This document shows, piece after piece, positions 11,311 through 21,734 of a stretch of DNA of 64,000 nt (position 1 is its first letter; each line of letters begins with the position of its first letter). A program made the translations under genes and the position numbers. This stretch comes from Cristatella mucedo. Lineage: Eukaryota; Bryozoa; Phylactolaemata; Cristatellidae. The stretch covers positions 622,001 to 686,000 of the forward strand of contig WPIO01000082.1 in assembly GCA_009760855.2 (NCBI GenBank), given 5' to 3'. The notes below the pieces were generated by a model. It worked only from the letters and a program-made list of their open reading frames with translations. It made no database searches and had not been told where the DNA came from.

Positions 11311-13330
11311 CGAATAGTGCAGCCTGCAAGCTCATGCCGAGCAGCAGCTCGAACATTGCAGGGCCCAGCTGCTATGGCAACTGCCGGAAGTTGTCTCGAG
11401 ACTCAAGGCTAGCTATGTGCATGCAGCAGCATACACGCAGCTGCACACTCATGCTCTCTTTCTACCAGTAGCAGCATACACAGGGCACCGGTCACCATGG
11501 GTGGCACAGCACGGCACATAGCAGCAGCAGTAGTGCATGCAATGGTCGCTGCTTGCACGCACACAAACGTGCACACACACACACACACACACACCGCACA
11601 TGTGCATGAAAGCATGCGCACACACGCGCATAGCACCAGGCAGGGCTGCACTGCTACCCCTTCCCCCTTCCGGCTGACATGCAGCAGGGCTGGAGTGCTG
11701 CCAGCCTCCACCACAATTGGCTGGCACCAGGCAATGCATTTTTGCAGTGTAAATGTACCTACATGTAATCGCTACGATTTTCTACATTGGCTTATCTTTT
11801 ATGAGTTTATTTCAGTTGCTGAAGCATTATGAGTAGCCAATTATATACTAGCAATGTACATAGAGCAAAGCTCAATATGTATGGTAATGCAAAAGAAGCT
11901 ATAGAAGAGAGCACTCTGGAGGAGATCAGGGAGGGCTGCTGCTAAGAAGAGAAACACTGGGGCAACAGAGCAAAGACATATATTGACCCTGCTCTGAGGC
12001 GATGCATTGATAGCATAATCAGAAGATGGCAGGCCCTCGATAAGTGCCTCATCAATTACACAGCTGACTCCCTTCCCAACCATTCTCTCCGGATCACTAC
12101 CCTTAGCAAGCAGCCCTAAGATAGACAGGCCGAAGGTTGCACTAGATTGTACAGTAATCCTACGAACGAAGCCGCGATGAGTGCTGTCGATTATTGAGCC
12201 GTCATTGGATCGGTGCGCTGCACTGAGCAGGAACACACGACACACAGGTTAACCACACCTTCGGCATTCCCTTTCGGATGCCAATGGAGCCGAGTGTTGG
12301 GAAGATGCCTCTTCGTACGAAACGACACCTACCCCAACAGTCGAGAGGGCAAGCAGGACGACGCAAAACCGACAGCTGATGCTACAGCAGGGCCAGCGGC
12401 TGCAGCTACCCAATGGGGACCTGCCACATCTGCAAGAGTGTCGAGCACCACAAAATGGCCTCAGGCCCGCAATCTGCCTAAGACTGCTGGGGACTGCTGT
12501 CCGGGCAGGCAGGTGCTGCGACAGCAGCAGCTGCCGCAGCACCAGCCCAGCGAAACCGAAGGTGCCGCCACGCAGCAGCTGCTACGGCAAGGCAAGGATG
12601 GCAGCACTGACGGCGAAAACAGCTGGCGAGTCTCTAGCCAGCAGCAGCGTTCCTCCGAGGGCACTGCCGGCCTTGAGCCTCGAGGTCGAGTAGGCAGCTT
12701 GCAAGCGGATATGCGGTGGTGGCATTACAGAGGACTGAGGGCTCAATGGCAGCAGCTCCCACCTGGGGCACAGAGGACTGAGGGGTCAATGGCAGCAGCT
12801 AACCTTGGGCACAGGGGTAGCAGGGAAAGATCAACAATGAGTCAGCTACATATGAGAGCAGAAAGCTGGCCCTAACACTGTGGAGGCTGTCAGCACTCAC
12901 CACATCTATTTGGCATTAGTGGGCCAGCAGGGGGGGGGAGGTGGGGTGGGGGGGGGGGGGGGGGGGGGGGGGGGTGGGTGGGTGGGTGGGTGGTGGCTGC
13001 GACTAAACTGAGGCACAGGCAGAGCAGCAGTGGCAGAAACATGCTGGACTACCGGAGCACGAGCCTGAGGCAGCCTGTATTGCTACCACAGCCCCGCTAC
13101 AGTCACAGTCAGGGTTGCATAACACTCGCAAACATACCACTGCAATGTGGCTGGGCTACGTGCTGCTGCGCTGAGGCCCAGTGGCGAGGTGCTGCAGCAG
13201 GCAATCCTTTATTGTCGGCTGCATTATTGGCCGCAAGCAGCAAAGGTGGCCGCTGAGGCTTTTCTGCCGATACGTAAATTACTCTTACATCAGCCGACCT
13301 TCACTTTTTTGGCTACCATAAGACCTTGCA
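11311..13330. other. CNNM intron 1, CAG/CTG-rich with CA and G runs
   Basis: This part holds a CA run at about 11570-11594 and many CAG/CTG triplets between 12200 and 13250. A 41-43 bp tandem duplication lies at 12727-12810. The long G run at 12929-12995 is listed separately. The 220-codon plus-strand frame at 12213-12875 comes from the triplet bias and has no recognisable domain. Confidence 0.5.
12929..12995 (+). repeat. G-run with GGGT repeats
   Basis: About 65 bases, almost entirely G, ending in repeated GGGT units. On the sense strand of the CNNM transcript this is a C-run. It contains many adjacent G-triplets, so the plus strand could form G-quadruplexes. Its exact length may be unreliable, because homopolymers are error-prone. 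Confidence 0.9.
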
Positions 13331-13334
13331 GCAG

Positions 13335-14000
13335 ATAACCAATCAGCCTCACACTCTCAAGTCTGCATGCCTACATTCGGATACGTAACGTTCGGGCAAG
13401 TTTAGATGAGGATGATGCAGCAATGTCAGTCTCTGCACTCCAGGCCCTGATATCCGGCCCAAGCTCCTGCAACTCTCTCCTTGCAGATACTTATGTGTGG
13501 TCAACTTGAGACTCCGCAAAGCCAACAAAGACCCAGCTGCCGGTGCGATGCTAGAGAGCGTTATAAGGCTCACTCGGAAGCCCTCCGAGTGAGCCTTCGG
13601 TGCCCTTCCAGCCTGTGCAATGAGGCGCTTACCGATGGTGCAAAGCACGGCACGTTAGGTGGTCTGCTGCTGCTGCTGTGAACGTAGCAACTGCCACATC
13701 AAACCACTTCTCGCCGCTCACCTGCACCTGCTCCTCATCAAGCAGCAGTGTATCCATTTCAAGGTTCCGGCGCTCTCTCGCCTTTAACTTCTGTCACTCA
13801 CTCTCACGGCACTTCAGGCACTTTACTCTCTAGTTCCGACATACTTCCTAACAATTGATTGTGCTTGCGATTGTGCCACTCACTCCTCTTATTCTAGTCG
13901 TTAAGCTAAACCTCTAACCAACCTTACATTCTCATAAAACCATACCTTCAGTTCGCCTGTTCCCAAAGCCTGGAATTATTTCCAGAAAAACCATGCAGAA
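13335..14000 (+). mobile_element. LINE family 1 RT remnant
   Basis: Decayed LINE with recognisable landmarks: AGTCTGCATGCCTACATTCG, then AGCAACTGCCACATCAAACC, CTTCTCGCCG and CACCTGCTCCTCATCAAGCA. These match the post-active-site RT region of other family 1 copies. A perfect 14 bp inverted repeat lies inside it at 13565-13597. Confidence 0.75.
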
Positions 14001-14024
14001 AAGAGTTCTATTGCACACTCAAAG

Positions 14025-14245
14025 CCTAAACGCTTTTCGGTATGCATATGGTAGCCAACAGACTTCATCTCATGAGACAGAGAAAGTGAGAAGCACAGCT
14101 GAGTCAGGAAGGCTGTTGAGGATGCGAGTAGAATAGAAGTAATAGCTCAGGACGGTTGAAGCGGATGCGTCACAGTCGGCAGCAACAGTGTACAGTCATT
14201 GCATAAAGATAATGGCGGCGAGTTCCGCAGTCTAGGACATACTAG
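14025..14245 (-). mobile_element. LINE family 2 3' fragment, antisense
   Basis: Carries CCTAAACGCTTTTCGGTATG, then GTAGCCAACAGACTTC and GAAAGTGAGAAGCACAGCTG. These match the C-terminal part of the family 2 LINE at 21774-22139 in the same orientation. It directly follows the plus-strand family 1 remnant. Confidence 0.75.
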
Positions 14246-15347
14246 GCAAAAGCATAAAGTGCCTAGAAAGAGATTTAGAAATCTTAGGGTTCACTACACA
14301 TTTCCTTCATTATTAATATCAACATGTATCATCCCTTGCCATATGCAGCAGGTACGGCCATATTCATATATAGCCATATGCATATACTTATGCCATACAG
14401 TCACCTTTCCAGATACTGCTGGAACCCCGCATAGCTGCAACGAGTCGGCACTACAAAGTATAGCTTGCACTTCCATGAAATAGAGTCAAGCAAGGCTGAG
14501 CCAACAGCAGCGTTTTAATTGTGATACCAATGCCCCCATCCATCCACAAGTTTTTCTACGACAAGGGAAGGCAGCAGGCTCACCGGTCTCGCGCAAGACA
14601 GGAGCAAATCGTGAGGCGAAATCCGTGCCTGCCCGAGTGTACCACACAACATTCAACCACCCAGGCTTTGTCGTAGGCAGGCATACCTAGATGCGGTGAC
14701 CTGCCGAGCAGCTATTCGCAGCTTGCTCGCTGCCCTAGTTCAGCAGGAAGTCACCTCGCAGTGTCAGGCCACTGCTCGGCACCAGGCCGCTGCACTGCCA
14801 AGAAAAAGCATCCCCCCTCCCCCCCCCGGCACAGCAAGCACCAGCAAAACCTCTGGCTCCTCTTGTTCACGTAAGTGGTCAAGAGATGTGAAAGATCACC
14901 CTGTCCTGACTCGTGGAGAGCACAGTGCCAACTGAAATGTGGCATCCAGCCAAACAGCAGCCACTGAGAGGGGTCGACTTTCACTGACTTATATAGTCAC
15001 ACGGCTGCATGAAGAGCAAGAAAGTCAAGATATCCTGCAGCCTAACCTAGTGAGCCCCCGAGGTCCACAATCAATCAGGAGAGAGTGAAATGTGGCAACA
15101 ATTTGGAAAAGTTGGTCATGCGATGAAAACTTATCCGCATTTTTCAGTCTCCAACTACCGCGAATAGAAATTGAGATAATAGCAATGCTATCTTGCTCGT
15201 TAATTTGGGCGAATTCCTATGCAGCAGTTTGCTGTTGGCAGTAAGCGAAGAAGATACAGCATATGGCACAAACATGCACTGTGTGGGGGGGCTGATCAAG
15301 CATATAGAAAACTCTAGATGACACACTGGGCACGCTGTAGGTATTAC
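14246..15347. other. CNNM intron 1, right part
   Basis: Intron sequence next to exon 1. The exon 1 reading frame stays open past the donor site to 15217, but this is read-through into the intron and does not resemble CNNM. Nothing else recognised. Confidence 0.6.
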
Positions 15348-16722
15348 CTTTTTTGAATTCCTCCAGTAGTAAATTTAGTCGCGTGTCATCGAAGACGAAG
15401 TGGACCTGCCGGTTGTAGAACTTACAGACCGCCTTAAGAGCTATTCGTTCGGTAGGGTCGACAAAGGCAAGATCCTTAACATTGAGCAAAGCAACTATAT
15501 TAGTCCTCTCGCCATCATACACTGGAATGCGGGTATAACCGTTATTCATAATTTGTGACATAGTGTTGTAGTCCAAGACCGCCTGATGCTCCACCATAAA
15601 GACGTCGTCGATCGGGGTCATCACATCTGCTGCAATCTTCTTAGTCAGTAGGAGTGCCCCCTGTATGATATTAATCTCCTCCTTCTTGATATCTTGCCTG
15701 TCTGCCAATTTTACCAGCTCCTGAAGTTTCTCCCTGTTGTAGACCTGGCCAAACTCTTGACCCAGGATAAGGTCAAGTACTTTGCTCAAAGGAAACGAGA
15801 GCGGAAAAGTTAAAATCATAAAAAATCTCGTAATAAGTATTGTCCTGGCACCTATGGCAAGCCCGTGCCTCGAGCACAGAGCTTGTGGAATTATCTCACC
15901 AAAAGTAACGATGCACAAGGTCGACGAGACAACGGCTATCACACCACCGCCGAGATCGTCCAAGAAAATCGCAATTGTGCTATTCACAAGCACGTTGCCT
16001 AATAGCAATGTGCACAGCAGATAGTTGCCTCGCTTTCTAACAGGAGCTATAGCCTTTGCAAACTTTTTCTCCGACTCGGTGCCGCAGCTCTGAATTATTT
16101 TGAGCTCCGTGAGATCCAAGGACATGAGGCCCAGATTGAGTCCGCTAAACAACGCCGATAACGTAAGCAGCAAAACAAGGATTATCACCCGAAGCCATAT
16201 CGGCAATAATTTAGACTTGACGGCAATTATCTGGAACCAGGAATCTCCCTGATGCGCAAGGTTTGAGCAGTTTTGACTGCTGTCGGCTACGCACAAGTAG
16301 AAGATATCTTTGCCGTCATGCTTGCTTGGTAAAGTCAGAGTCAGCCGTCCCAAGCTAACGGTTCGGTTAAAATCAACATCAACGAGTTTCAAGGAGTACT
16401 CAACACTCAGAACTCCTAGCACACATTGCCCATTTATGCTCTTTGACTCCGTTGTAAGGGCGATCCTTGTGTTATTAGAAAATCCGCTTCCTATCACGAG
16501 CAGCTCCACCTCTTTACCCTCATAACCGGTTACTACACCGTTCTCAACGAATACGTCCGATTCTTCGCTACGCTCTAGTCTGATCAGTTCGACTGATGGG
16601 CAGCCCAGCCTCCGAGCAGCCAGAGCGCAGCACGCTGGGTTCAACGACACAGTGGTAAGTAGTACGAACGAGATTAAGGCTGCGAGTCTCGGCAGTCCCC
16701 AGCCACCGCAGGCCACCGCCAT
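15348..16722 (-). CDS. CNNM: CNNM-type metal transporter, exon 1
   Basis: First coding exon, residues 1-458 plus one base of codon 459. The ATG at 16722-16720 starts an N-terminus with a hydrophobic signal-like stretch at residues 13-33. The extracellular N-terminal domain of ancient-conserved-domain proteins follows, at about 40-165. The DUF21/CNNM transmembrane domain spans about 172-325, with helices at 175-195, 235-255, 260-280 and 295-320. It includes the conserved [19 protein letters not shown] at 274-292. The first CBS motif starts at about 366 with [12 protein letters not shown] and contains [18 protein letters not shown]. The second CBS begins near 430 and is cut by the splice site after EEFKKG. 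These proteins act at the plasma membrane in magnesium homeostasis, as Mg2+ extruders or regulators. A single large first exon ending just after EEFKKG also matches my recollection of the vertebrate CNNM genes. The exact paralogue cannot be assigned. Confidence 0.94.
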
Positions 16723-17500
16723 AGTACGTGTGTGGAAACGAGGCAGCTGTTGCCAGTAGAAACGGCCGATGCAACTCCCGTGTGCTGCAGCCTGTCGAAT
16801 TATGCAATTTTCAAATTACGCGCATGGCTTTAGGCTCCAGCTGAAGAAATATCCGACATCGCGATAAATGCCGTTACCGACCTGCAGCTTGGTAATGCAG
16901 GCGGGCACCTCCCTGGGACCACTGCTGCGGTACTGCGAAGTTCCTCTTTAGAAATTGTAACTCGTCCACAGCAGCTGAATGTGCGCTTGAAATCAGCTAC
17001 CGAACCGGTTTTGGTGGGGAACGTGCTGCTTACAGAGCAACTGTTCGTTATCCAATGGAGTGGGTAACTCCGCGGCACATCCGCAGCGAAGCGAGGCAAC
17101 TGCCCGCAGACACCTAGCCACTCACGCGCCGGCGATAGGCCACGAGGGCATCCATTGGTAGCCCTTTCTATTATGCAGATCTCTCACATTTAATTGGGAG
17201 TAGTCTACTATCGTCCACACGAGAGTCAAACTTCGAACTTTGACAGCGAAACTTCGGCCGGTGCCGGAAGTAGAACTGCGACCAACCTTCGCTACGCCCC
17301 CTATTGCTAGCGGAGCTTAAAATGGAGGCTTCCTTCCCAGTAAGTGCGTAACTATCCTGCAGCAACCCGCTTTACAGTGCTGATGTATTTATAGAGGCGA
17401 CTACCGTATTCTCACTATTCTACTTCTTTGAAATAAAAAGTACCTGTGACTGAAGGTCTGCTCAGACTTTCGAATGAATTTGTTTGTTTAGATAACACCA
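16723..17500. other. Upstream region of CNNM
   Basis: Sequence upstream of the CNNM start codon. It must contain the 5' UTR and promoter, or an upstream non-coding exon. No TATA box or clear core element could be chosen with confidence. No repeat proteins seen. Confidence 0.5.
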
Positions 17501-17504
17501 CACT

Positions 17505-17650
17505 GGTTTGGCCCAGTGGTTAAAGTGCTCTCCCGACCGAGGTCAATGTGAATGCATTTAATGACCGAGGTCTTGGGCTCGAGCCCCATGGCATATGTGA
17601 AACACCTGAATAGAGATTGTTCTCTTAGGACGCTACACAAATGAATTATA
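17505..17650 (+). mobile_element. tRNA-like SINE (family S2) with LINE-like tail
   Basis: The head contains TGGCCCAGTGGTTAAAGTGC, a good tRNA-type A box. A B-box-like GGGCTCGAGCCCC follows. The end, CACCTGAATAGAGATTGTTC followed by TCTTAGGACGCTACACAAATG, resembles the 3' tail of the LINEs here (GCGCC...AGAGATTNNGTTCTCTNAGG...GCTATACAAATG). GACCGAGGTC occurs twice, around an 18-base insert, and looks like an internal duplication. An AT/GT repeat follows at once. Confidence 0.75.
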
Positions 17651-17651
17651 T

Positions 17652-17720
17652 ATGTGTGTGTGCGTGCGTGCGTGCGCGCGCGCGCGCGCGCGTGCGTGTG
17701 TGTGTGTCTATATATATATG
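17652..17720. repeat. Alternating GT/GC then TA simple repeat
   Basis: A run of TG, TGCG and CGCG steps followed by TATATATATA. This alternating purine-pyrimidine tract directly follows the SINE tail and probably grew from it. Such tracts can adopt left-handed DNA. Confidence 0.9.
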
Positions 17721-17884
17721 GCTACTTGCGGGTGCACAATATATGTAACTAGCTATACTCCACACGCTTAAAACGGCCCTAGGCCACTGCATACCCCGAA
17801 GATATATTATGGCCTGGGTAACTGTATACACCTCTAGTTTTTCGCGATACACGCAAGAATCTTTACGCGATTGCTCCACAATCC

Positions 17885-18243
17885 GCGCCTGCGCCGACCC
17901 AGGGAACCTCATTCTCTGCTCCTCCCGTTCTTATCTTAAGGCACTCATTACTCCGATCTCTCACCTGCCTCCTCATGTCTACAAGCTGTTTCTTAAGTCG
18001 GAATGCTGGCTACCGTGTGCGTACCGAAAGCCTTCATGTTCTGTGTACGCTGTAGAAAACTCCCCAGTGTAGCAATGCGCCTAGTCATTGTGACTCTGCG
18101 TTATAGCAGACGGCAAAATACGTACATACTGCGTAATTCTTAGCCCACCTCAATTTAATAAGGATTCTTGAAAACCTAGAAGTTACTTTCCGGTTGTAAG
18201 GGCGGCCGCTTGTGTCGCTCTGCCGGTGTGGGATTTTCGCTGT
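17885..18243 (+). repeat. Dispersed repeat A, direct copy
   Basis: Matches the reverse complement of 23563-23945 over more than 300 bp. Shared blocks are CACTCATTACTCCGATCTCT, TGTTTCTTAAG(T/C)CGGAATGCT, ACTTTCCGGTTGTAA and GGGATTTTC. Its translated part ends like the C-terminus of the family 2 LINE (a GY/CW, then a T/Y-R/E-S/K pattern). It is therefore probably the 3' end and 3' UTR of a related LINE. Confidence 0.75.
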
Positions 18244-18289
18244 TCGGCTTTAAATCCGCAGAGCCACGAGATGTTTTTTCCAATTTGCC

Positions 18290-18450
18290 TTTTGCTTCAG
18301 CTCGCATTTGTCGGCTTAATTCCAGTCATAAATTCCCCTATTTCAAGTTGAAGGCCGTCGGCGATCGATCCTTCTGCTCAGTAGGACCAAGGCTCAGGAA
18401 CTCGCTTGCACAATCTCTTCGTACAGGGCGTTGGAATTGAGGTGGACGGT
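18290..18450 (+). mobile_element. LINE family 2-like RT C-terminal fragment
   Basis: Translates to FPYFKLKAVGDRSFCSVGPR followed by LRNSLAQSL. This resembles VPFLRLKTVGDRSFRSAGPR of the family 2 copies at 21.8-22.1 and 37.6 kb. Confidence 0.75.
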
Positions 18451-19129
18451 GCGCTTCGCCACGAGTCCAACCTGCACCTCGCACCAGGGCAGGAAGACGC
18501 GCCCCCTGCATCCGAAGTTGACAGAACTGAACCAGGGCCACGCACCGAGGCTCACTATGAGGCTGGCTCGCCGTTACGACTACTATGTTTTAACGGGATA
18601 GTTCACTAATGCTGCATGTCATAATTTAGTGTGCATGTGCATGATCTTGAGATCAAGGGGAAATGCGCCTGTTTTATTGCCGCGCTTTAAGCATATGGGC
18701 CGGAGGCGTTTATGGTCATATTAACACTTGCGGTTGGTTTATGACCAAGCAGTGTTTATGGCCCAGCGGAGTTATGGCACTGCCGTTGCCCTAGCCAGTA
18801 ACGATGCCACCCCTGGCACTGTTTATGATGACAGTAGGAGTTCACACTTTATGAAAGCAGCAGGCGTAGAGTATGGAAAAGCAGGAGAAAGGGCGAGGAG
18901 CATTGGCTCGTCTAAGCATTAGGTAGGTGAGGACGGCCTCTGGCTGTCTGCTGTTATGACCTCAGTGTCGATCGTTGGTGTGATTGCTATGTCGCAGGAC
19001 CTCCTCACGCCGAAGCATTTTTAATTGCCACGACTTCAACTTGCTACGAACAAGGGGGTGCCACTTGCGTACAAAGCTAGACGATCGTGCCATGTCATGT
19101 CCCTTCTTAAACAACCTGACCGGCCACCT

Positions 19130-19370
19130 ATTGAAAAGCGGAACCAAACATTCTGTCCGAAACGGCTTAGCGCCCTCCTACCTATCTGAGTTAATGAGTT
19201 TTTAGCTGCTCGGGTGTTGAGATCATCTGATCCTGCGACCCTGGTTGTCACACCTTTTAAACTAGTGACTCTATGGGTCGTTCCCTTTGCTCATTAGGAC
19301 CTAGAGTGTGGAATTTCCTTAAACATTCCCTTCACGAAGGTGCTCTAGCCTGTTACACAAATGTTCACAG
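19130..19370 (+). mobile_element. Decayed LINE C-terminal fragment
   Basis: Contains GGCTTAGCGCCCTCCTACCT followed by ATCTGAGTTA, and CCTAGAGTGTGGAATTTCC. These correspond to the LAPSYLAEL and GPRVWHSL segments of the LINE C-terminus. It is full of frameshifts. Confidence 0.6.
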
Positions 19371-19590
19371 TTTAGATAGCTGTCACTAAAATACCAACAA
19401 AAGCTAAAAAAAAACAGTTATAGCCACAAAAATCATGCTCCACGTCCTCTTTCAGACAGGGTATGTTCTGGCATGGGGGGTATAGTTTGTTGACACCCCA
19501 GCTGTAAACTGGCCTAGGCCGTTTAGAGCTTGGGGTAGAAAGTGGCCTGGGCCGGTTTAACCCCGGTATACTCAGGGGGTGTACTCGCCC
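19371..19590 (+). repeat. Dispersed repeat B, direct copy
   Basis: Shares CACGTCCTCTTTCAGACAGG, GGTATAGTTTG and GTGGCCTGGGCC with the reverse complement of 23130-23370. A partial third copy lies at 23985-24095. It has no coding content and is made of repeated GGGTATA and AAGTGGCC-type units. Confidence 0.7.
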
Positions 19591-19599
19591 ATGTTACAT

Positions 19600-20570
19600 C
19601 GGCTCTGAAGGCAAACATCTTAATGACTGCCTGTTTCAACGCTCAAAATCGGCTTTGCGAGAATATCTCATCTAGCACCCGTACGAAATCTAGTTGTCCT
19701 TTTCCAAAGTGACCTCTCACTAGACGACCACATTAGCTCGCACTGTCAAGCCTGCCTACTTTCAGCTACGTCACGTTGCCAAAATTCGGTTACTGCTTAG
19801 ACAGGAATGCCACATCTAAATCGGTCCATGCATTTGTGACATCCCGTCTAGACTTATGTAACTCACTGCTCGCTGGTCTACCTGCATGTGCAATAAGAGG
19901 CGCTTACAGCTACTGCAAAACTCTGCAGCTAGGCTTGTCTGTCGTGAGCGGCGCAGTTGTCGCATCACTCCCCTTCTCGCCAACCTGCACTGGCTACCAG
20001 TCAAGCAGCGGATCGACTTCAAGGTTCTGTCACTCACTTTTAGGTCCCTTCATTCGCTATGTACTACTTAATGTCGTGCTAAATTCCACAGCCTCCCCGA
20101 AGTCCTGGTGGACGCAGGGCCTTGCTGCAGGGATTTTGCTGAGCGGGAAATCGGTACTGCTCTTTCGGCATTGCTGCGGTGACTCTATGGAGCAACTAGC
20201 AATGACCTGGCTGAATGCTAACACATTCTCGGGTGACTTGTGGAGGTTAGTGGCCATAGGGCGTAGCCGCCTAAGCTCCAGCAGAACTAACTTGGAAAAG
20301 TTAAGTTTTCTAGCAATTCTTGTAACGTTGGGTTACTTGACGAGATCGACATGGAGCAAGAGTTGTGAAGGGCGACGCACGAAGTGCCCCGTTGGCATGC
20401 TGACCTGTGCACGTCACCTCAAACCATCGCTACGCTAGCTGACATTGATCGTGCTACCACTGACCATTCGATCATGCTTCCTTAACAGCATATGTAAAGT
20501 GCTTAGAAAGAGATTAAGTTCCCTGAGGGCTCTATACAAATATATTATTATTTTTTTATTATTAATATCC
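19600..20570 (+). mobile_element. LINE family 1 3' half with tail
   Basis: Holds the RT C-terminal region: TTCAGCTACGTCACGTTGCC, then TCGGTCCATGCATTTGTGAC, then CTCTGCAGCTAGGCTTGTCT and CCTGCACTGGCTACCAGTCA. It continues to a 3' tail, GTGCTTAGAAAGAGATTAAG then TTCCCTGAGGGCTCTATACA, followed by ATTATT. Stops and frameshifts make it dead. Confidence 0.85.
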
Positions 20571-21734
20571 TTAAAAGTCTGTTGGCCCCCCTGAAGATGG
20601 ACCTGGAGAAAGAAAGGTTTGCGTCAAAGGTGCACTCCCCGAAATGCCCCGTTAGCCTCGCCTCCGGCAGGCCTAGCCTCGCCTCGGGCTCGCTAGCCTC
20701 GCCTCCGTAAATACTCGTAGCTGCTTTGGCGAAACACTGGTAGCTTTTTCTAAAACAGCATTCCTATTTCTGCCCACCGAGTAAACAAACCCAAACAATG
20801 TGGGCTTTTCAGCCCCCCCGACAAAAACGGTTATGCACCGTTGTGTGAAAGCGTGAAAATCCGTTCCGAAAGGGTGCCGGCCCGAAGCCTTTTCGTAACT
20901 CGTCTAAAAAAGGATATTAAACTAACGTGTAGATCCCGGAGCTGCGCCCCGAAGGCTACAAGCTCAGCAGGCTTACGTAGCTCTAGCTAAACTAAAGCCA
21001 TCGGAAGTCTCCCTCTAGAGGAGCAACCCGAAGCAGGGCGTTGAAGACGCTCCGAAGTCAAAAGTCGGGATGGTGCCACAAATGCATAGTCCAACTTGAA
21101 TGAGGTATCCATGTCAAAGCAGACCCAAATTTTAAATGCTACACAATCGACAGGCTTCCTTTCCAGCTCATGTAAAGTGCCTCGAAAGAGATTAGTTTTC
21201 AAGAAGCCCGTTAGCAAATGTCTTAATACCAATAACAATAGTATCACTACTATTTTGCCGTTAAGCAAATGGTGCTTTTAAATAAGCCGACCTTTACCTT
21301 TATGCCTTTCAAAAAAAAGTCTGCTCGTCCTAAAAACCTTTGCCATACGAAAAGTGTGGTTTATTTTAATTGATTTTCTTTATACACTGCCCCTGATCAT
21401 TGTACGAGTGGGCTGCGACACCCGATGTGGTATGCGGTCGGGAGAGTTGTGCTTCGCCCTGCTTCGCGCGTAGTGAAATAAACTGGTGGTGTTGCTCGTC
21501 GGCTGGAGTTCCGTGCTGCTCGCGACAATAACTCGAGCTAAAAAAGGGCTAACGGCCGTCCGAGGGGAGGGAAGGAGCTAAGGGGTAGTTTTTTGCGACA
21601 ATGTCTTGAGCCGCTGTAACTTCGGTCGGGGCAGCCAAGGCCCGTCCATTCAGCTAGCTGGACCCACGGCGCTGCTTTAGCCCCTCCACCCTCCCCCCGT
21701 AACGTAATGTATCTCCGTCTGCAACTCCACAAAG
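20571..21734. other. No gene seen; short GC-rich direct repeats
   Basis: Contains three copies of TAGCCTCGCCTC at 20653, 20674 and 20694, spaced 20-21 bp. A fragment of LINE tail (GTAAAGTGCCTCGAAAGAGA) sits near 21172. Otherwise nothing is recognised. Confidence 0.55.

Noticed and set aside
12213-12875. 220-codon plus-strand frame as a gene
   Set aside because: It is rich in Q, S, R and A from CAG triplets, overlaps open frames on the other strand, has no domain, and lies in CNNM intron 1.
15217-15347. Extension of CNNM exon 1 to the next stop
   Set aside because: The conserved CNNM sequence breaks at a good donor after EEFKKG and resumes precisely at 9155. The extension resembles nothing.
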